In this document: piece after piece, positions 1 through 7,720 of the stretch
Layout of the letters: each line of letters begins with the position of its first letter
Numbering within the stretch: position 1 is the first letter of the stretch
NCBI RefSeq assembly: GCF_014205845.1
Contig: NZ_JACHCR010000019.1
Location: 1-64,000, forward strand
Source of the DNA: Mucilaginibacter cryoferens
GTDB lineage: Bacteria > Bacteroidota > Bacteroidia > Sphingobacteriales > Sphingobacteriaceae
Direction of reading: 5' to 3'
Length of the DNA: 64,000 nt
Position numbers and translations under genes: made by a program
The notes under the pieces: model-generated
What the model saw: the letters and a program-made list of their open reading frames with translations, nothing else
Databases searched by the model: none
Told to the model about the DNA's origin: nothing

Positions 1-2459
1 AGTTTAATGAGCTGGTTTTTGGTACGGTAATCGGGGAAGTGTTTTACCGCCGATCTTACACCATCGGCAGAGAAACTGGCCATCATTACCCTTGGGGCAT
101 TTCCGCCAAAATCAGCAGCATCGCCCTGCTGGAAGTTTGCCGACCATTGGCTGCCAAAGTAAATTCCGCAATAATTATAGGTAAGGCTGTCTTGTGTTAT
201 TTTAACATACATTCCTGTAAGGGCATCTTGTGCTGAAGCAAATGGAGTTGCAGAAACATCGTTTTTAAATGCACCAGTTGATAATCCGGCACCATTAACG
301 GTGAGCTGATCGCTTTTAGGTGCCGACATAATAAGTGCGGGGCCGGTTAATTGCGTGGTTGGTGATTTTTGGCTCTCGGTAAAGGTTAACGTGCTTCCTG
401 TGCCTGTAGCATGTACTATAAAGCCCTCGCCGCTAACGGCGAAGCCGGCAGATGGTGCCGAAGTTCCGTTTATGGTAAAAGCTATAAAGGTTTGATTGGG
501 CGAGTTTTTGGCAGATAATAGATAAATATTATTAATACCTGTATTAGCTGTTAAAACCGAGTTTAGATTGATGGTACTTGCATAGGGGTTACCCACCATA
601 TTATAACCTGGTCCTGAAGCCAAGCCCGCTGTGTAGGAAAGATTACCCGAAGAGCCGCCGGCAGGTGTATACCATAAATTTACAGTAACATTTTGCTGGT
701 TTAAATAGCCGTGGGCAGTAAGTACCGCATCGGCAGGTGTGGTAGCCGTACTGCTGTTGGCGCGCGTACTTGGGCCAATAAAAAACAACTCATACCCATT
801 ACCAACAGGTATGGCCAGTGAAGTAGTACCATCGCTAAGGTCAACTGTATTGGCGGCAGGGAAGGTATTGGTAGTGAGTTTGTTAACACCAATGTTTTTG
901 CCGCTGGTGTAGGATTTGTTATCATTTACTTTTCTTTCATCCCATAGATAAACACTTGGACCATAGCTTTGTATGTTAAAACCGCCCGATACGCCGGTGG
1001 TGCCTCCTGTGTATGCACCCGCATAAGAAATACCATTAAAGGTATGATCCCTGATATAGCTTATGCTGAAGGTATTAGAAAGGCTTGAGGTTGAATTGGT
1101 TTGATTAACAGGTGATGCTAATAATCTGTAACCACGGTTTGAGTTAGAGTTACCCCCGGTAATAAAACGCTGTACATGTACAATGCCCGTAATAGTACAG
1201 CCGGTTGGGATTACCGCTACAGCGGCTGTTGAACTAGCAGCGGATTGTAACGTAAGTAAGCTATTGGCATTTAAAGTGGTGCTGGTTGTTGGTGCCAACG
1301 TTGTAGCCATGGTTAAAATGCCAGCGCTTGATACCGCAAAATTGCCTAAGCTTATTAATTTGGTACCACTTGCCTGGAAGTTTACATTTTTAAACACCAC
1401 GCCATTACCCGAATCAGAACTGGTATCAGATAAATTTTGACCTGCTCCCTGGAATATTACCGTAGGATTGTTACTTACCGCATCAACCTTACCACCCGAT
1501 GAGGCCCAATCGCCGGCGATGGTAACATTGCCCGATTGAACACCTTTTTGCCCGGCACCGGTAAATTTTATGTTTTGATAAACTGATGGACTTGCATCTA
1601 AATAGGCTGGAGTTGAGCTATAAACTGTTTGGGGAGAACCCGAAGTGCCGGTAGTGTTGTTGTATTCAATAGTTGCTACACCGTTTCCTGTGCTATTATA
1701 AAAATCAACAGAGCCGCTAAGACATGCAGTGTTGATAGGTACTAAACCCGAAAGTTGCAGCTTGGCACTGGTACTTGCCGGTGGTTCAACAATAAAAGTT
1801 GGTGAACCTGCCCCGGTTGGATTTGTTTGCGTTAATATATAACCGTCAACTAAAGTAGTGCCACTTTGTAGAGAAAATGCAGCATCAATTTTCCCTAAGG
1901 TAATTACTACAACAATAACAGTGATGGTAATGCTTGTAGTGGAAACCGTTACGTTGCCTGTAACATGCAAGTTGTTAATTGTTGATATTAATTTGAGGGT
2001 TGTATTTGTTAAAACGTTGGTTAATGCAATAAGCGGACTATTGGTACCTACCTGTACATTGCCGCAGGTAAGTGATCCGGTGCCGGCAATGATTGTTACA
2101 TAACTTGTAAGTATTGTTGGCGATTGTGTAACTGTACCGGTTACAGTCATATTTCCATTTACAGTTAATGTTATTGGGCCAAATAATGAAGGGAGTAAAG
2201 CTCCAAAAGTAATAGAGGATAATGATATGGTGCTGCCCAAAGGAAAAGTGGGCGAGGTGATTAGTATTTGTGTTAAACCTATGGTTACATCATCGCCGGT
2301 TTTAGGCACCACGCCTCCTAACCAGTTGCCCGTAGTATTCCAGTCGCTTCCGGTAGCACCAAGTGCGCCCGTCCAAACACGGGTGGTAGCACCCGCCTGG
2401 TTTATCTGTGCACCAAGCAGCATTAACAAAATAGCCACATGCATCAATAACTTTTTCAT
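1..2459 (-). CDS. Secreted beta-rich surface protein, N-terminal part (runs off the left edge)
   Basis: An open frame reads from ATG at 2459 to the left edge without a stop, about 819 codons, so the C-terminus lies outside the window. The protein starts MKKLLMHVAILLMLLGAQ and has a clear signal peptide ending near residue 24 (QAGA). The mature part begins TTRVWTGALGATGSDWNTTGNW, a layout common at the start of Bacteroidota adhesin-like and autotransporter-like beta-solenoid proteins. The rest is rich in Thr, Ser, Asn and Gly with short beta-type repeats (VTVSTTTSITITVIV, GNVTIAGDW). I infer export and a cell-surface role. A type IX secretion sorting domain would sit at the unseen C-terminus, so that cannot be stated. 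The many apparent plus-strand frames here are antisense shadows. Confidence 0.8.
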   Translation of the reverse strand, partial: MKKLLMHVAILLMLLGAQINQAGATTRVWTGALGATGSDWNTTGNWLGGVVPKTGDDVTIGLTQILITSPTFPLGSTISLSSITFGALLPSLFGPITLTVNGNMTVTGTVTQSPTILTSYVTIIAGTGSLTCGNVQVGTNSPLIALTNVLTNTTLKLISTINNLHVTGNVTVSTTSITITVIVVVITLGKIDAAFSLQSGTTLVDGYILTQTNPTGAGSPTFIVEPPASTSAKLQLSGLVPINTACLSGSVDFYNSTGNGVATIEYNNTTGTSGSPQTVYSSTPAYLDASPSVYQNIKFTGAGQKGVQSGNVTIAGDWASSGGKVDAVSNNPTVIFQGAGQNLSDTSSDSGNGVVFKNVNFQASGTKLISLGNFAVSSAGILTMATTLAPTTSTTLNANSLLTLQSAASSTAAVAVIPTGCTITGIVHVQRFITGGNSNSNRGYRLLASPVNQTNSTSSLSNTFSISYIRDHTFNGISYAGAYTGGTTGVSGGFNIQSYGPSVYLWDERKVNDNKSYTSGKNIGVNKLTTNTFPAANTVDLSDGTTSLAIPVGNGYELFFIGPSTRANSSTATTPADAVLTAHGYLNQQNVTVNLWYTPAGGSSGNLSYTAGLASGPGYNMVGNPYASTINLNSVLTANTGINNIYLLSAKNSPNQTFIAFTINGTSAPSAGFAVSGEGFIVHATGTGSTLTFTESQKSPTTQLTGPALIMSAPKSDQLTVNGAGLSTGAFKNDVSATPFASAQDALTGMYVKITQDSLTYNYCGIYFGSQWSANFQQGDAADFGGNAPRVMMASFSADGVRSAVKHFPDYRTKNQLIK

Positions 2460-2660
2460 AAAACAAACATTAAGTAGGTTATTCCTATTGGTTGTTAAAA
2501 CAATAAATGAATATACCGCTTATTACGTGTGTTTTCTGATAACGATATGGTATTACAGTGTAATGAACAAAGTGAATAACCGAAATTATTAAATACTTTT
2601 TACCTGTATTTAATATTGTTTATATACTTGAATGTTGCCTTGTTTTAAATCTGTTTTAAC

Positions 2661-4193
2661 CTAAGCCATCTGCCCTTTATCCAACCTTAAAACTTTATCA
2701 ACGCTATTGGGTATTTCGTGCTGATAGTGGGTTACATAAATGAGGGTTACGTTGCTGAGGCTGCAAAGGGTATCAACCAGGTTTTTAAAGTGAAGTTGCT
2801 GATGATCGTCCATTCCCTGGCAGGGTTCGTCAAAAATAAGGAGGGCGGGGTTTTTGATGAGCGCCCGGGCCAGCAAGCATAAACGTTGGGCGCTGGCGGG
2901 TATGTTTTTTAGTAAGGTGCGCGCGTACTGATCTATTTCGAGGGTTTTCATCCATCGTAAAGCTATTGCGGCTCTTGCTGCATTGCTGGGCCTGAACAAG
3001 CCCAGTGTATCATAATAACCAGATTCTATTACTTGTAAACAGCTGTTATCGGTAGGGAAGTATTGGTGCAGCTCGGGCGATACAAAACCAATCTTCTTTT
3101 TTATATCCCAGATGCTTTCGCCGGTACCACGTTTTTTATCAAACAAAACAATGTGGTTGGCGTACGCCTGCGGGTTATCGCCATTAATTAAACTTAACAG
3201 GGTCGATTTTCCGGCACCATTTGGTCCAAGCAGGGCCCATCTGTCGCCGGTTTTAATTTCCCAGTTTATACCATCGAGCACTACTTTGTTACCGTATTGG
3301 ATGTGCACCTTATCCATTTGCACAATGTGGTTGTAAGTAACCGCCGTTTTATCGCCGTTTAGTAAGGCGCTAAGTTCGGCGGTATCAATGTTGTCGGTAG
3401 TGGTTTCATTAAATACTTCGGGGTTAAAGTCGGCCCTGGTACATTCATTTGCAACGGCACCATCTTTCAATACGGCAACGTGTGTAATGGCATCCGGAAT
3501 TTCGTGTACCGATGTTGCAATAATCAGGTTTATGCCCGATGCTGTTATCTGTTTAATAATACCATTAAACTCCTGCCTTGTTTTTACATCAAGCCCGGTT
3601 AGCGGATTGTCTAATAATAACAGTACCGGGTTTTTCAACAGGGCGGCAGCCAGCATCAGACGTTTGGTTTCGCCGTTTGATAGTTTTATCAATTGCTTAT
3701 CGCGTAGTTGGTGCAGGTTTAAAAGTGTAAGCACTTTATCATGCGTCCACCAGGTATCTGGGCGGGGGGCGCTTTTTATAGATTGTAAATAATTATCTAC
3801 CGTTAAAGCATCTTCAGAATCTGATGAGTTATAACGTTGCTGATAATAAAAATCGGTAGTGTTTGATAAATTTCTGAAGTGGTGTTTGGGTTCTACCAGG
3901 GCAATCAGCTTTGTTTTGGCGCTGGTACCATTATCATCGGGCAGCTTATTTAAAAGCTCATCTTCAAAATGGTAGTTGATGTTGCCGCCGGTGATGTTAA
4001 ACCTGCCGGCAATAGTTTGTAGTAAGGCACTTTTGCCCGAGCCGCTTTGCCCTATAAGGGCCCAGTTTTCGCCCTTGTTTATTTTAAAAGTAAGATTTTT
4101 GAACAATACATTATTCAAAAATCTTACGGTAGCGTTATTAATAGAAAAATATGGTTTCAAGATAGCCTGTTTAGTGGGGGTAAAATTAGTCAT
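2661..4193 (-). CDS. ABC-type ATPase with two nucleotide-binding domains (ModF/PhrA-like)
   Basis: The 510-residue protein has two ABC ATPase domains in one chain and no membrane segments. Domain 1 (about 20-250) has Walker A GQSGSGKSALL, signature LSNGETKR and Walker B LLLLDNP. Domain 2 (about 285-508) has Walker A GPNGAGKSTLL, a degenerate signature region IPASAQRLCLLARAL and Walker B LLIFDEPCQG. The length and duplicated layout match ModF (PhrA) of molybdate loci, but no molybdate permease or binding protein is nearby, so the substrate is not shown. The Asn in LLLLDNP, where Asp-Glu is usual, suggests weak or no hydrolysis at site 1. It stands alone on the minus strand. The soluble two-domain family assignment is firm; the ModF name is tentative. 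Confidence 0.85.
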   Translation of the reverse strand: MTNFTPTKQAILKPYFSINNATVRFLNNVLFKNLTFKINKGENWALIGQSGSGKSALLQTIAGRFNITGGNINYHFEDELLNKLPDDNGTSAKTKLIALVEPKHHFRNLSNTTDFYYQQRYNSSDSEDALTVDNYLQSIKSAPRPDTWWTHDKVLTLLNLHQLRDKQLIKLSNGETKRLMLAAALLKNPVLLLLDNPLTGLDVKTRQEFNGIIKQITASGINLIIATSVHEIPDAITHVAVLKDGAVANECTRADFNPEVFNETTTDNIDTAELSALLNGDKTAVTYNHIVQMDKVHIQYGNKVVLDGINWEIKTGDRWALLGPNGAGKSTLLSLINGDNPQAYANHIVLFDKKRGTGESIWDIKKKIGFVSPELHQYFPTDNSCLQVIESGYYDTLGLFRPSNAARAAIALRWMKTLEIDQYARTLLKNIPASAQRLCLLARALIKNPALLIFDEPCQGMDDHQQLHFKNLVDTLCSLSNVTLIYVTHYQHEIPNSVDKVLRLDKGQMA

Positions 4194-4255
4194 CTCCCCC
4201 TAAAAAAGCTACCGGTGTTAAGCAGTATTTAGCTATATAATTTTCTCTTTAAATT

Positions 4256-4477
4256 TTAAGCGGTTTTTTTAAGCGGCTGGCCTGAAGTAATGTTGGCGGC
4301 ACTTGTATTCAGCCTGTTCCATCCGTCCAGGTTTACCAGTTCGGCTTTCACAAAGTTGTTGCAGCTTTTATTGGGGCAGGCTACAATCCAGTATTTTTTA
4401 GATTGTTCAATGTGAGGTCGACTTCCGCATTTAATGCAATTTTCGCATTTAATGTTAGGTTGTATTTGTAGAATCAT
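4256..4477 (-). CDS. Small zinc-ribbon-like protein
   Basis: This is a 73-residue protein of unknown function. It has Cys pairs CENCIKC near the start and CPNKSCNNF further on, separated by a basic/aromatic stretch (SKKYWIVA). The spacing suggests a small zinc ribbon that could bind one metal ion. There is no signal peptide or membrane segment, so it is probably cytosolic. It lies 62 bp upstream of the ABC ATPase gene on the same strand and could be co-transcribed with it. I do not recognise a named family. Confidence 0.6.
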   Translation of the reverse strand: MILQIQPNIKCENCIKCGSRPHIEQSKKYWIVACPNKSCNNFVKAELVNLDGWNRLNTSAANITSGQPLKKTA

Positions 4478-4885
4478 AGTAATATGTTATTATAAATAGA
4501 TAATTCAAAATTAACAAAATGTTTTCACCCTCCTGAAAGTTTAACATAAACATGCACTATTAGTATGTTTATATGGGTTTTAGCAGGGGTAAAAAAGGTA
4601 AAAATATCTTGCTTTTAATTCCAAAACGTTCTGTGTTTCTAATTGTTTTGATCGTTATTCAAAAAAAGTGCCAAACATTTAATTGGTAAGTTTCCTTGCA
4701 TAAGTATGACTACAGAAAGTTTATTAGGTTTAACCAGATGTATATGATGGCATACATTTTTTTCGCACCTATAGTACAGTTTATATACTATAGGGTAATT
4801 AACACCCCGCCCGGCGCTTTATATAAACAGGCCTGATTGTTGTATTTAACGGGGTGACTAAATATCCATCTAAAAAAACATTATT
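4478..4885. other. Intergenic region between divergent small genes
   Basis: About 400 bp of AT-rich sequence. It must contain the promoters for the minus-strand zinc-ribbon gene and the plus-strand small lipoprotein gene. A palindromic AT stretch near 4769-4800 (TATATACTATAG) is the only notable element. I see no further coding frame. Confidence 0.4.
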
Positions 4886-5047
4886 ATGAAAAATGTACAT
4901 TTATTAATGATCGCTATGGCTATGTTTGCCTTAAGCGGTTGTTCTGTAATTACCGGGATATTTAAAGCCGGCGCCGTTGTTGGTATAGTTACTGTTATTA
5001 TAGTTATACTGGTTATAGTCTGGATAATTTCGTTGCTCCGTAAATAA
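4886..5047 (+). CDS. Very small lipoprotein with one membrane helix
   Basis: This is a 53-codon frame starting MKNVHLLMIAMAMFALSGCS. It has a lipoprotein signal with lipobox LSGC (Cys19), followed directly by a strongly hydrophobic helix (about residues 31-49, VVGIVTVIIVILVIVWII) and ending LLRK. Small one-helix proteins of this shape are frequent in Bacteroidota and are often annotated only as hypothetical. The next plus-strand gene, a DUF2383 four-helix protein typical of stress loci, begins 96 bp downstream. The compact signal, lipobox and helix make it a convincing real gene. The function is unknown. Confidence 0.65.
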   Translation: MKNVHLLMIAMAMFALSGCSVITGIFKAGAVVGIVTVIIVILVIVWIISLLRK

Positions 5048-5143
5048 AAGCGATAATTGTTACTTTTAGTATAATTATTAAATTTTAAATTAAACAATTT
5101 TCTTTTTGTTGTGTTGGGGTAAGTATAAACGCATATATTTATT

Positions 5144-5599
5144 ATGGAAAATACACAAGCAACAACAGTAGTATTAAATGATCTTATCCAGATCAACAAC
5201 GATCGAATTGAAGGATATCACCGCGCTTTAAAAGATTTGCAAGATGGCCAGGGCGATGTAAAATCCACGTTCCTGAGCCTTATCGATGATAGTAATCGCT
5301 ATAAGAATGAATTGGGTCGCGAAGTAGAGGTGTTGGGTAAAGATATCGATACCACCACATCTACAAGCGGTAAAATCCATCGTACCTGGCTGGATGTTAA
5401 GGCCGCATTTACGGCACACGGCACTCATGATATTTTAGAAGAATGTGAGTTTGGAGAAGATGCTATAGTTAAGGCTTACAAAACAGCCCTGGAAGAAGAA
5501 TATATCCCCGCTTTTTTACGCGAGTTGATAAGTGAGCAACAAGAGGAAATACTTGATGCGCACGATGAGATCAAAGCATTGCGCGATAGTGTTCAATAG
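5144..5599 (+). CDS. PA2169 family four-helix-bundle protein (DUF2383)
   Basis: The 151-residue soluble protein is entirely helical and charged. Its opening, LNDLIQINNDRIEGYHRAL, and the later HDILEECEFGEDAIVKAYKTAL are typical of the DUF2383/PA2169 family, which resembles ferritin-like four-helix bundles. Family members are commonly stress-associated, and their biochemistry is not established. The length is normal for the family. It follows the tiny lipoprotein gene on the same strand and ends before a hairpin at 5620-5659, so the two may form a small transcription unit. Confidence 0.85.
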   Translation: MENTQATTVVLNDLIQINNDRIEGYHRALKDLQDGQGDVKSTFLSLIDDSNRYKNELGREVEVLGKDIDTTTSTSGKIHRTWLDVKAAFTAHGTHDILEECEFGEDAIVKAYKTALEEEYIPAFLRELISEQQEEILDAHDEIKALRDSVQ

Positions 5600-5619
5600 T
5601 AATCCCTATGCCAATAATT

Positions 5620-5659
5620 AGTATCAGGTATAAGGCAATTTACCCTTGTACCTGATACT
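5620..5659. terminator. Hairpin between convergent genes
   Basis: Arms AGTATCAGGTA (5620-5630) and TACCTGATACT (5649-5659) are perfectly complementary with an 18-nt loop. It lies between the convergent ends of the DUF2383 gene and the minus-strand gene ending at 5725. There is no strong T run, so terminator function is inferred from position. Confidence 0.45.
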
Positions 5660-5694
5660 ATGTTTATGTCTCTTATCTAAATAGGTACAAAAAA

Positions 5695-5724
5695 TCTTGC
5701 TACTTGATACTAACTACTTGCTAC
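5695..5724 (-). repeat. Dispersed GTAGTTAGTATCAAGTA repeat, copy 1
   Basis: Read on the minus strand this is GTAGCAAGTAGTTAGTATC followed by AAGTAGCAAGA. Near-identical 30-bp copies occur at 9726-9755 and 57364-57393. All three are intergenic, and this copy abuts the stop codon of the next gene. Confidence 0.6.
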
Positions 5725-6159
5725 CTATTTAATGTTAATTGAATCCACCTGCCAGCTATTGGCTTCAGACCAGTCTCCTCCCTTGTAGTGCATGTTTATA
5801 ATCCATTGTGATTTTATTGTTTTGCCATCAACAGCAATGGATTTTACGGTCGACTGTATTTGGTAACTGTTTGCTGCGGTATCAATAACCGGGGTAAAGC
5901 TATTATCCGGAAAGTCGGCCGTTGATGGTTGTGGAAGTTTTGCCTTTACAAATATTTGAGAAGCTTCAAATGCCTGCTTTGGAGAGGGCTTAAGATTAAG
6001 GTGTACACTGCTGTTTTTACTGATGCCAAAAATTACAATAATAAACGCTGCTGCAAATGCAATGCCGTAAAGCGTTGCTGTTTTAATGTGTGGATGTTTG
6101 TGCCAGCCAATGGCTTTACGTTCTTCGGTGGTTAATGATTTCCAGTCTGCGTATTTCAT
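5725..6159 (-). CDS. Single-pass membrane protein of unknown function
   Basis: This is a 144-residue protein. The N-terminus is soluble and basic (MKYADWKSLTTEERKAIGWHKHPHIK), followed by one membrane helix (about 28-46, LYGIAFAAAFIIVIFGI) and an approximately 95-residue extracytoplasmic domain with alternating beta-type sequence ending WQVDSINIK. The central part (SYQIQSTVKSIAVDGKTIKSQW) resembles small periplasmic beta domains, but I recognise no family. It is a monocistronic minus-strand gene. Confidence 0.6.
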   Translation of the reverse strand: MKYADWKSLTTEERKAIGWHKHPHIKTATLYGIAFAAAFIIVIFGISKNSSVHLNLKPSPKQAFEASQIFVKAKLPQPSTADFPDNSFTPVIDTAANSYQIQSTVKSIAVDGKTIKSQWIINMHYKGGDWSEANSWQVDSINIK

Positions 6160-6226
6160 AATATATGTATATCACATTAAACAACAGGATGGGCAATTGT
6201 TTTATATGATAATTTATCGCACAAAA

Positions 6227-6254
6227 AAACGCCCCCGAAACCGGAGGCGTTTTT
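6227..6254 (-). terminator. Rho-independent terminator of lipoprotein gene 3
   Basis: A GC-rich hairpin (ACGCCCCCG / CGGAGGCGT) is flanked by A and T runs on both sides. It lies just after the stop of the minus-strand lipoprotein gene at 6275. Confidence 0.75.
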
Positions 6255-6274
6255 AGTAATCTAAAAAATTAAGA

Positions 6275-6490
6275 TTACATTTTTTTAGCTGAGTCTTTTT
6301 TAGCCGAATCAACTTTAGTAGAATCTTTCATTGCGCCCATTTTAGAAGCGGTATCCATTTTAGCTGAGTCCATTTTAGCTGTATCGGCTTTAGATGAATC
6401 TGCAGCTGAAGAAGAAGACGAACCTTTACAAGCTGCAAAAGAGGTAGCGATAGCTAAGGCAACTAAGCCTAATTTGAATGAATTTTTCAT
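6275..6490 (-). CDS. Small Lys-Asp-Ser-repeat lipoprotein, copy 3
   Basis: The 71-residue protein starts MKNSFKLGLVALAIATSFAAC, a lipoprotein signal with lipobox FAAC. The mature part is only about 50 residues and is almost wholly low-complexity: serines, then repeated DSAKMDTA, KDSTKVDS and KKDSAKK units. ATG 6490 is chosen because it aligns with the two paralogues; a TTG two codons upstream is possible. The signal peptide is nearly identical to copy 2. It is expected to sit in the envelope as a charged, unstructured lipoprotein. It has its own GGGTTAC-N15-GTATTAA promoter (6528-6556) and its own terminator, so it belongs to the ECF sigma regulon proposed here. The molecular role is unknown. 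Confidence 0.8.
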   Translation of the reverse strand: MKNSFKLGLVALAIATSFAACKGSSSSSAADSSKADTAKMDSAKMDTASKMGAMKDSTKVDSAKKDSAKKM

Positions 6491-6527
6491 GTTCAATTTT
6501 TAAATAAGTGATTTAATAGTTTTTATA

Positions 6528-6556
6528 TTAATACAAAAAATAAAAAAAGGTAACCC
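6528..6556 (-). promoter_or_regulatory. ECF-type promoter for lipoprotein copy 3
   Basis: The minus strand reads GGGTTAC (6556-6550), 15 nt, then GTATTAA (6534-6528). Predicted transcription start is near 6521, about 30 nt before ATG 6490. Both elements and the spacing are identical in the four other copies at this locus. The architecture (GGRxxxx-N15-GTnTAA-like) is that of extracytoplasmic-function sigma promoters. Confidence 0.8.
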
Positions 6557-6617
6557 ATAATTTAAAATTTAAATTACAGGTTACCTTTTTTTAATGTAAA
6601 AAAACTAAAAAATCAAT

Positions 6618-6653
6618 AAAAAGGACCTGAGTTTTATACTATGAGTCCTTTTT
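6618..6653 (-). terminator. Terminator of lipoprotein gene 2
   Basis: The hairpin AAAAGGACCTGAG...CTATGAGTCCTTTTT (one mismatch) with flanking A/T tracts follows the stop of the gene ending at 6676. Confidence 0.65.
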
Positions 6654-6675
6654 ATAAATATGCTGTTAACAGCAA

Positions 6676-6894
6676 TTATTTTTTAGCTGAATCTTTTTTC
6701 ACAGAGTCAACTTTAGCTGCACCAACTTTAGCAGTTGAGTCAGTTTTAACTGTTGAATCTTTCTTTACTGAATCAACTTTAGCTGAATCTTTTTTAGTTG
6801 AATCTGAAGCTGAAGAAGAAGCTGCACCTTTACAAGCTGCAAATGAAGTAGCGATAGCTAAAGCAACTAAGCCTAATTTGAATGAATTTTTCAT
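6676..6894 (-). CDS. Small Lys-Asp-Ser-repeat lipoprotein, copy 2
   Basis: This is a 72-residue protein starting MKNSFKLGLVALAIATSFAAC with lipobox FAAC. The mature region has the serine patch AASSSASDS and then repeated KKDSAKVDSVKKDST units. The signal peptide is the same residue for residue as copy 3, while the tails differ in repeat number and order. This indicates recent tandem duplication with drift of the low-complexity part. It has its own promoter (6938-6966) and terminator. I infer an envelope location; the function is unknown. Confidence 0.8.
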   Translation of the reverse strand: MKNSFKLGLVALAIATSFAACKGAASSSASDSTKKDSAKVDSVKKDSTVKTDSTAKVGAAKVDSVKKDSAKK

Positions 6895-6937
6895 TTTGTG
6901 AGTTTTAATTTGTTAATATTTTTTGATCGTTCGGTAG

Positions 6938-6966
6938 TTAATACCGTAAATGAAAAAAGGTAACCC
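6938..6966 (-). promoter_or_regulatory. ECF-type promoter for lipoprotein copy 2
   Basis: The minus strand reads GGGTTAC (6966-6960), 15 nt, then GTATTAA (6944-6938), about 37 nt before ATG 6894 after allowing for the start site. The motif and spacing match the neighbouring copies exactly. Confidence 0.8.
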
Positions 6967-7027
6967 ATAATTTTAAAAAAAAATATAGATTACCCTTTAG
7001 TGATTATAAAAAAGCTAAAAAAACAAT

Positions 7028-7062
7028 AAAAAGAGAGCGATTATGATATCAATAGCCTCTTT
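7028..7062 (-). terminator. Probable terminator of lipoprotein gene 1
   Basis: An imperfect hairpin (AAAGAGGCTATTG / AATCGCTCTCTTTTT on the minus strand) ends in a T tract after the gene ending at 7082. The stem contains mismatches. Confidence 0.5.
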
Positions 7063-7081
7063 TTACGGCTCGATGAGCTAA

Positions 7082-7276
7082 TTATTTTTTAACTGAATCG
7101 GTTTTAGCGCTATCTGTTTTTGCTGTTGAGTCAACTTTAACAGTCGAATCAATTTTAACAGTTGAATCAACTTTAACTGTTGTGTCGCCGCCATCTTTTT
7201 TAGCAGTACCGCCACAAGCTGAGAAAGAAACTGCAATTACTAAAGCAACAAAACCGGTTTTTAATAAATTCTTCAT
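7082..7276 (-). CDS. Small Lys-Asp-Ser-repeat lipoprotein, copy 1
   Basis: This is a 64-residue protein starting MKNLLKTGFVALVIAVSFSAC with lipobox FSAC. The short mature part reads GGTAKKDGGDTT, followed by five or more KVDST/KIDST/KTDS units. It is a paralogue of the two downstream genes but more diverged in the signal. It is closest to the sigma factor gene and is transcribed away from it. It has an exact GGGTTAC-N15-GTATTAA promoter at 7322-7350. The tail is predicted to be disordered and highly charged. Confidence 0.8.
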   Translation of the reverse strand: MKNLLKTGFVALVIAVSFSACGGTAKKDGGDTTVKVDSTVKIDSTVKVDSTAKTDSAKTDSVKK

Positions 7277-7321
7277 TTTCGTTAGTTTTAAAATGTTAAT
7301 GTTTTTTATTGTTTTCGTTAA

Positions 7322-7350
7322 TTAATACGATATAATTGAAAAGGTAACCC
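7322..7350 (-). promoter_or_regulatory. ECF-type promoter for lipoprotein copy 1
   Basis: The minus strand reads GGGTTAC (7350-7344), 15 nt, then GTATTAA (7328-7322), with a leader of about 39 nt to ATG 7276. Confidence 0.8.
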
Positions 7351-7460
7351 ATGTAATTTGCTAAAAAGTAAAATTTGCTGCGTTGTGCTGCTTATACTCT
7401 GTGTAGATTTTTTTGCCATCGGTTTATTTTATTGCAGATTTGCTGACTCAATAAAATAAA

Positions 7461-7489
7461 GGGTTACTTTGTTGTATTTGCCGTATTAA
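7461..7489 (+). promoter_or_regulatory. ECF-type promoter, distal site for the sigma factor operon
   Basis: The plus strand reads GGGTTAC (7461-7467), 15 nt, then GTATTAA (7483-7489). It would give a transcript with a leader of about 225 nt before GTG 7721. The elements and spacing equal those in front of the lipoprotein genes. It is the likeliest autoregulatory promoter of the sigma gene. Confidence 0.7.
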
Positions 7490-7689
7490 AGGCAGAGGAT
7501 GGGAGTGAAGCAGGAATTAAAACAGAATGACTAAAATCTTATCTTGTTGATGTTATAGTTATTTTTAGCAAGGTGACCCGTAACAAAAAGTATAAGTTTT
7601 TTGTCTTAATTTTTTACTCTTCATTTTTCGCCCCAAACAGGGGCTTTTGCAGTTTTATTGGAGATAGTTTGTTTTTTTTTGAATGCGAT

Positions 7690-7718
7690 GGGTTACATTT
7701 TTGTATAAACAGTATTAA
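7690..7718 (+). promoter_or_regulatory. ECF-type promoter, proximal site at the sigma factor start
   Basis: The plus strand reads GGGTTAC (7690-7696), 15 nt, then GTATTAA (7712-7718). The -10 element ends 2 bp before the GTG start at 7721, so a transcript from here would be leaderless or start inside the first codons. The match is exact, but its use for this gene is uncertain. Confidence 0.6.
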
Positions 7719-7720
7719 GA

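Noticed and set aside
1183..2592. Several plus-strand open frames of 80-120 codons
   Set aside because: They are antisense to the long minus-strand surface-protein gene, which has a signal peptide and continuous beta-rich sequence; the plus frames have no recognisable features.
7499..7534. An 11-codon frame (MGVKQELKQND) just after the distal sigma promoter
   Set aside because: It is too short to support as a gene. It may be a leader peptide, but nothing in it (no repeated codons, no attenuator hairpin) suggests that.
7551..7579. A sixth possible ECF site with GGGTCACC on the minus strand
   Set aside because: The -35 differs (GGGTCAC) and the -10 position reads TATAACA, not GTATTAA.
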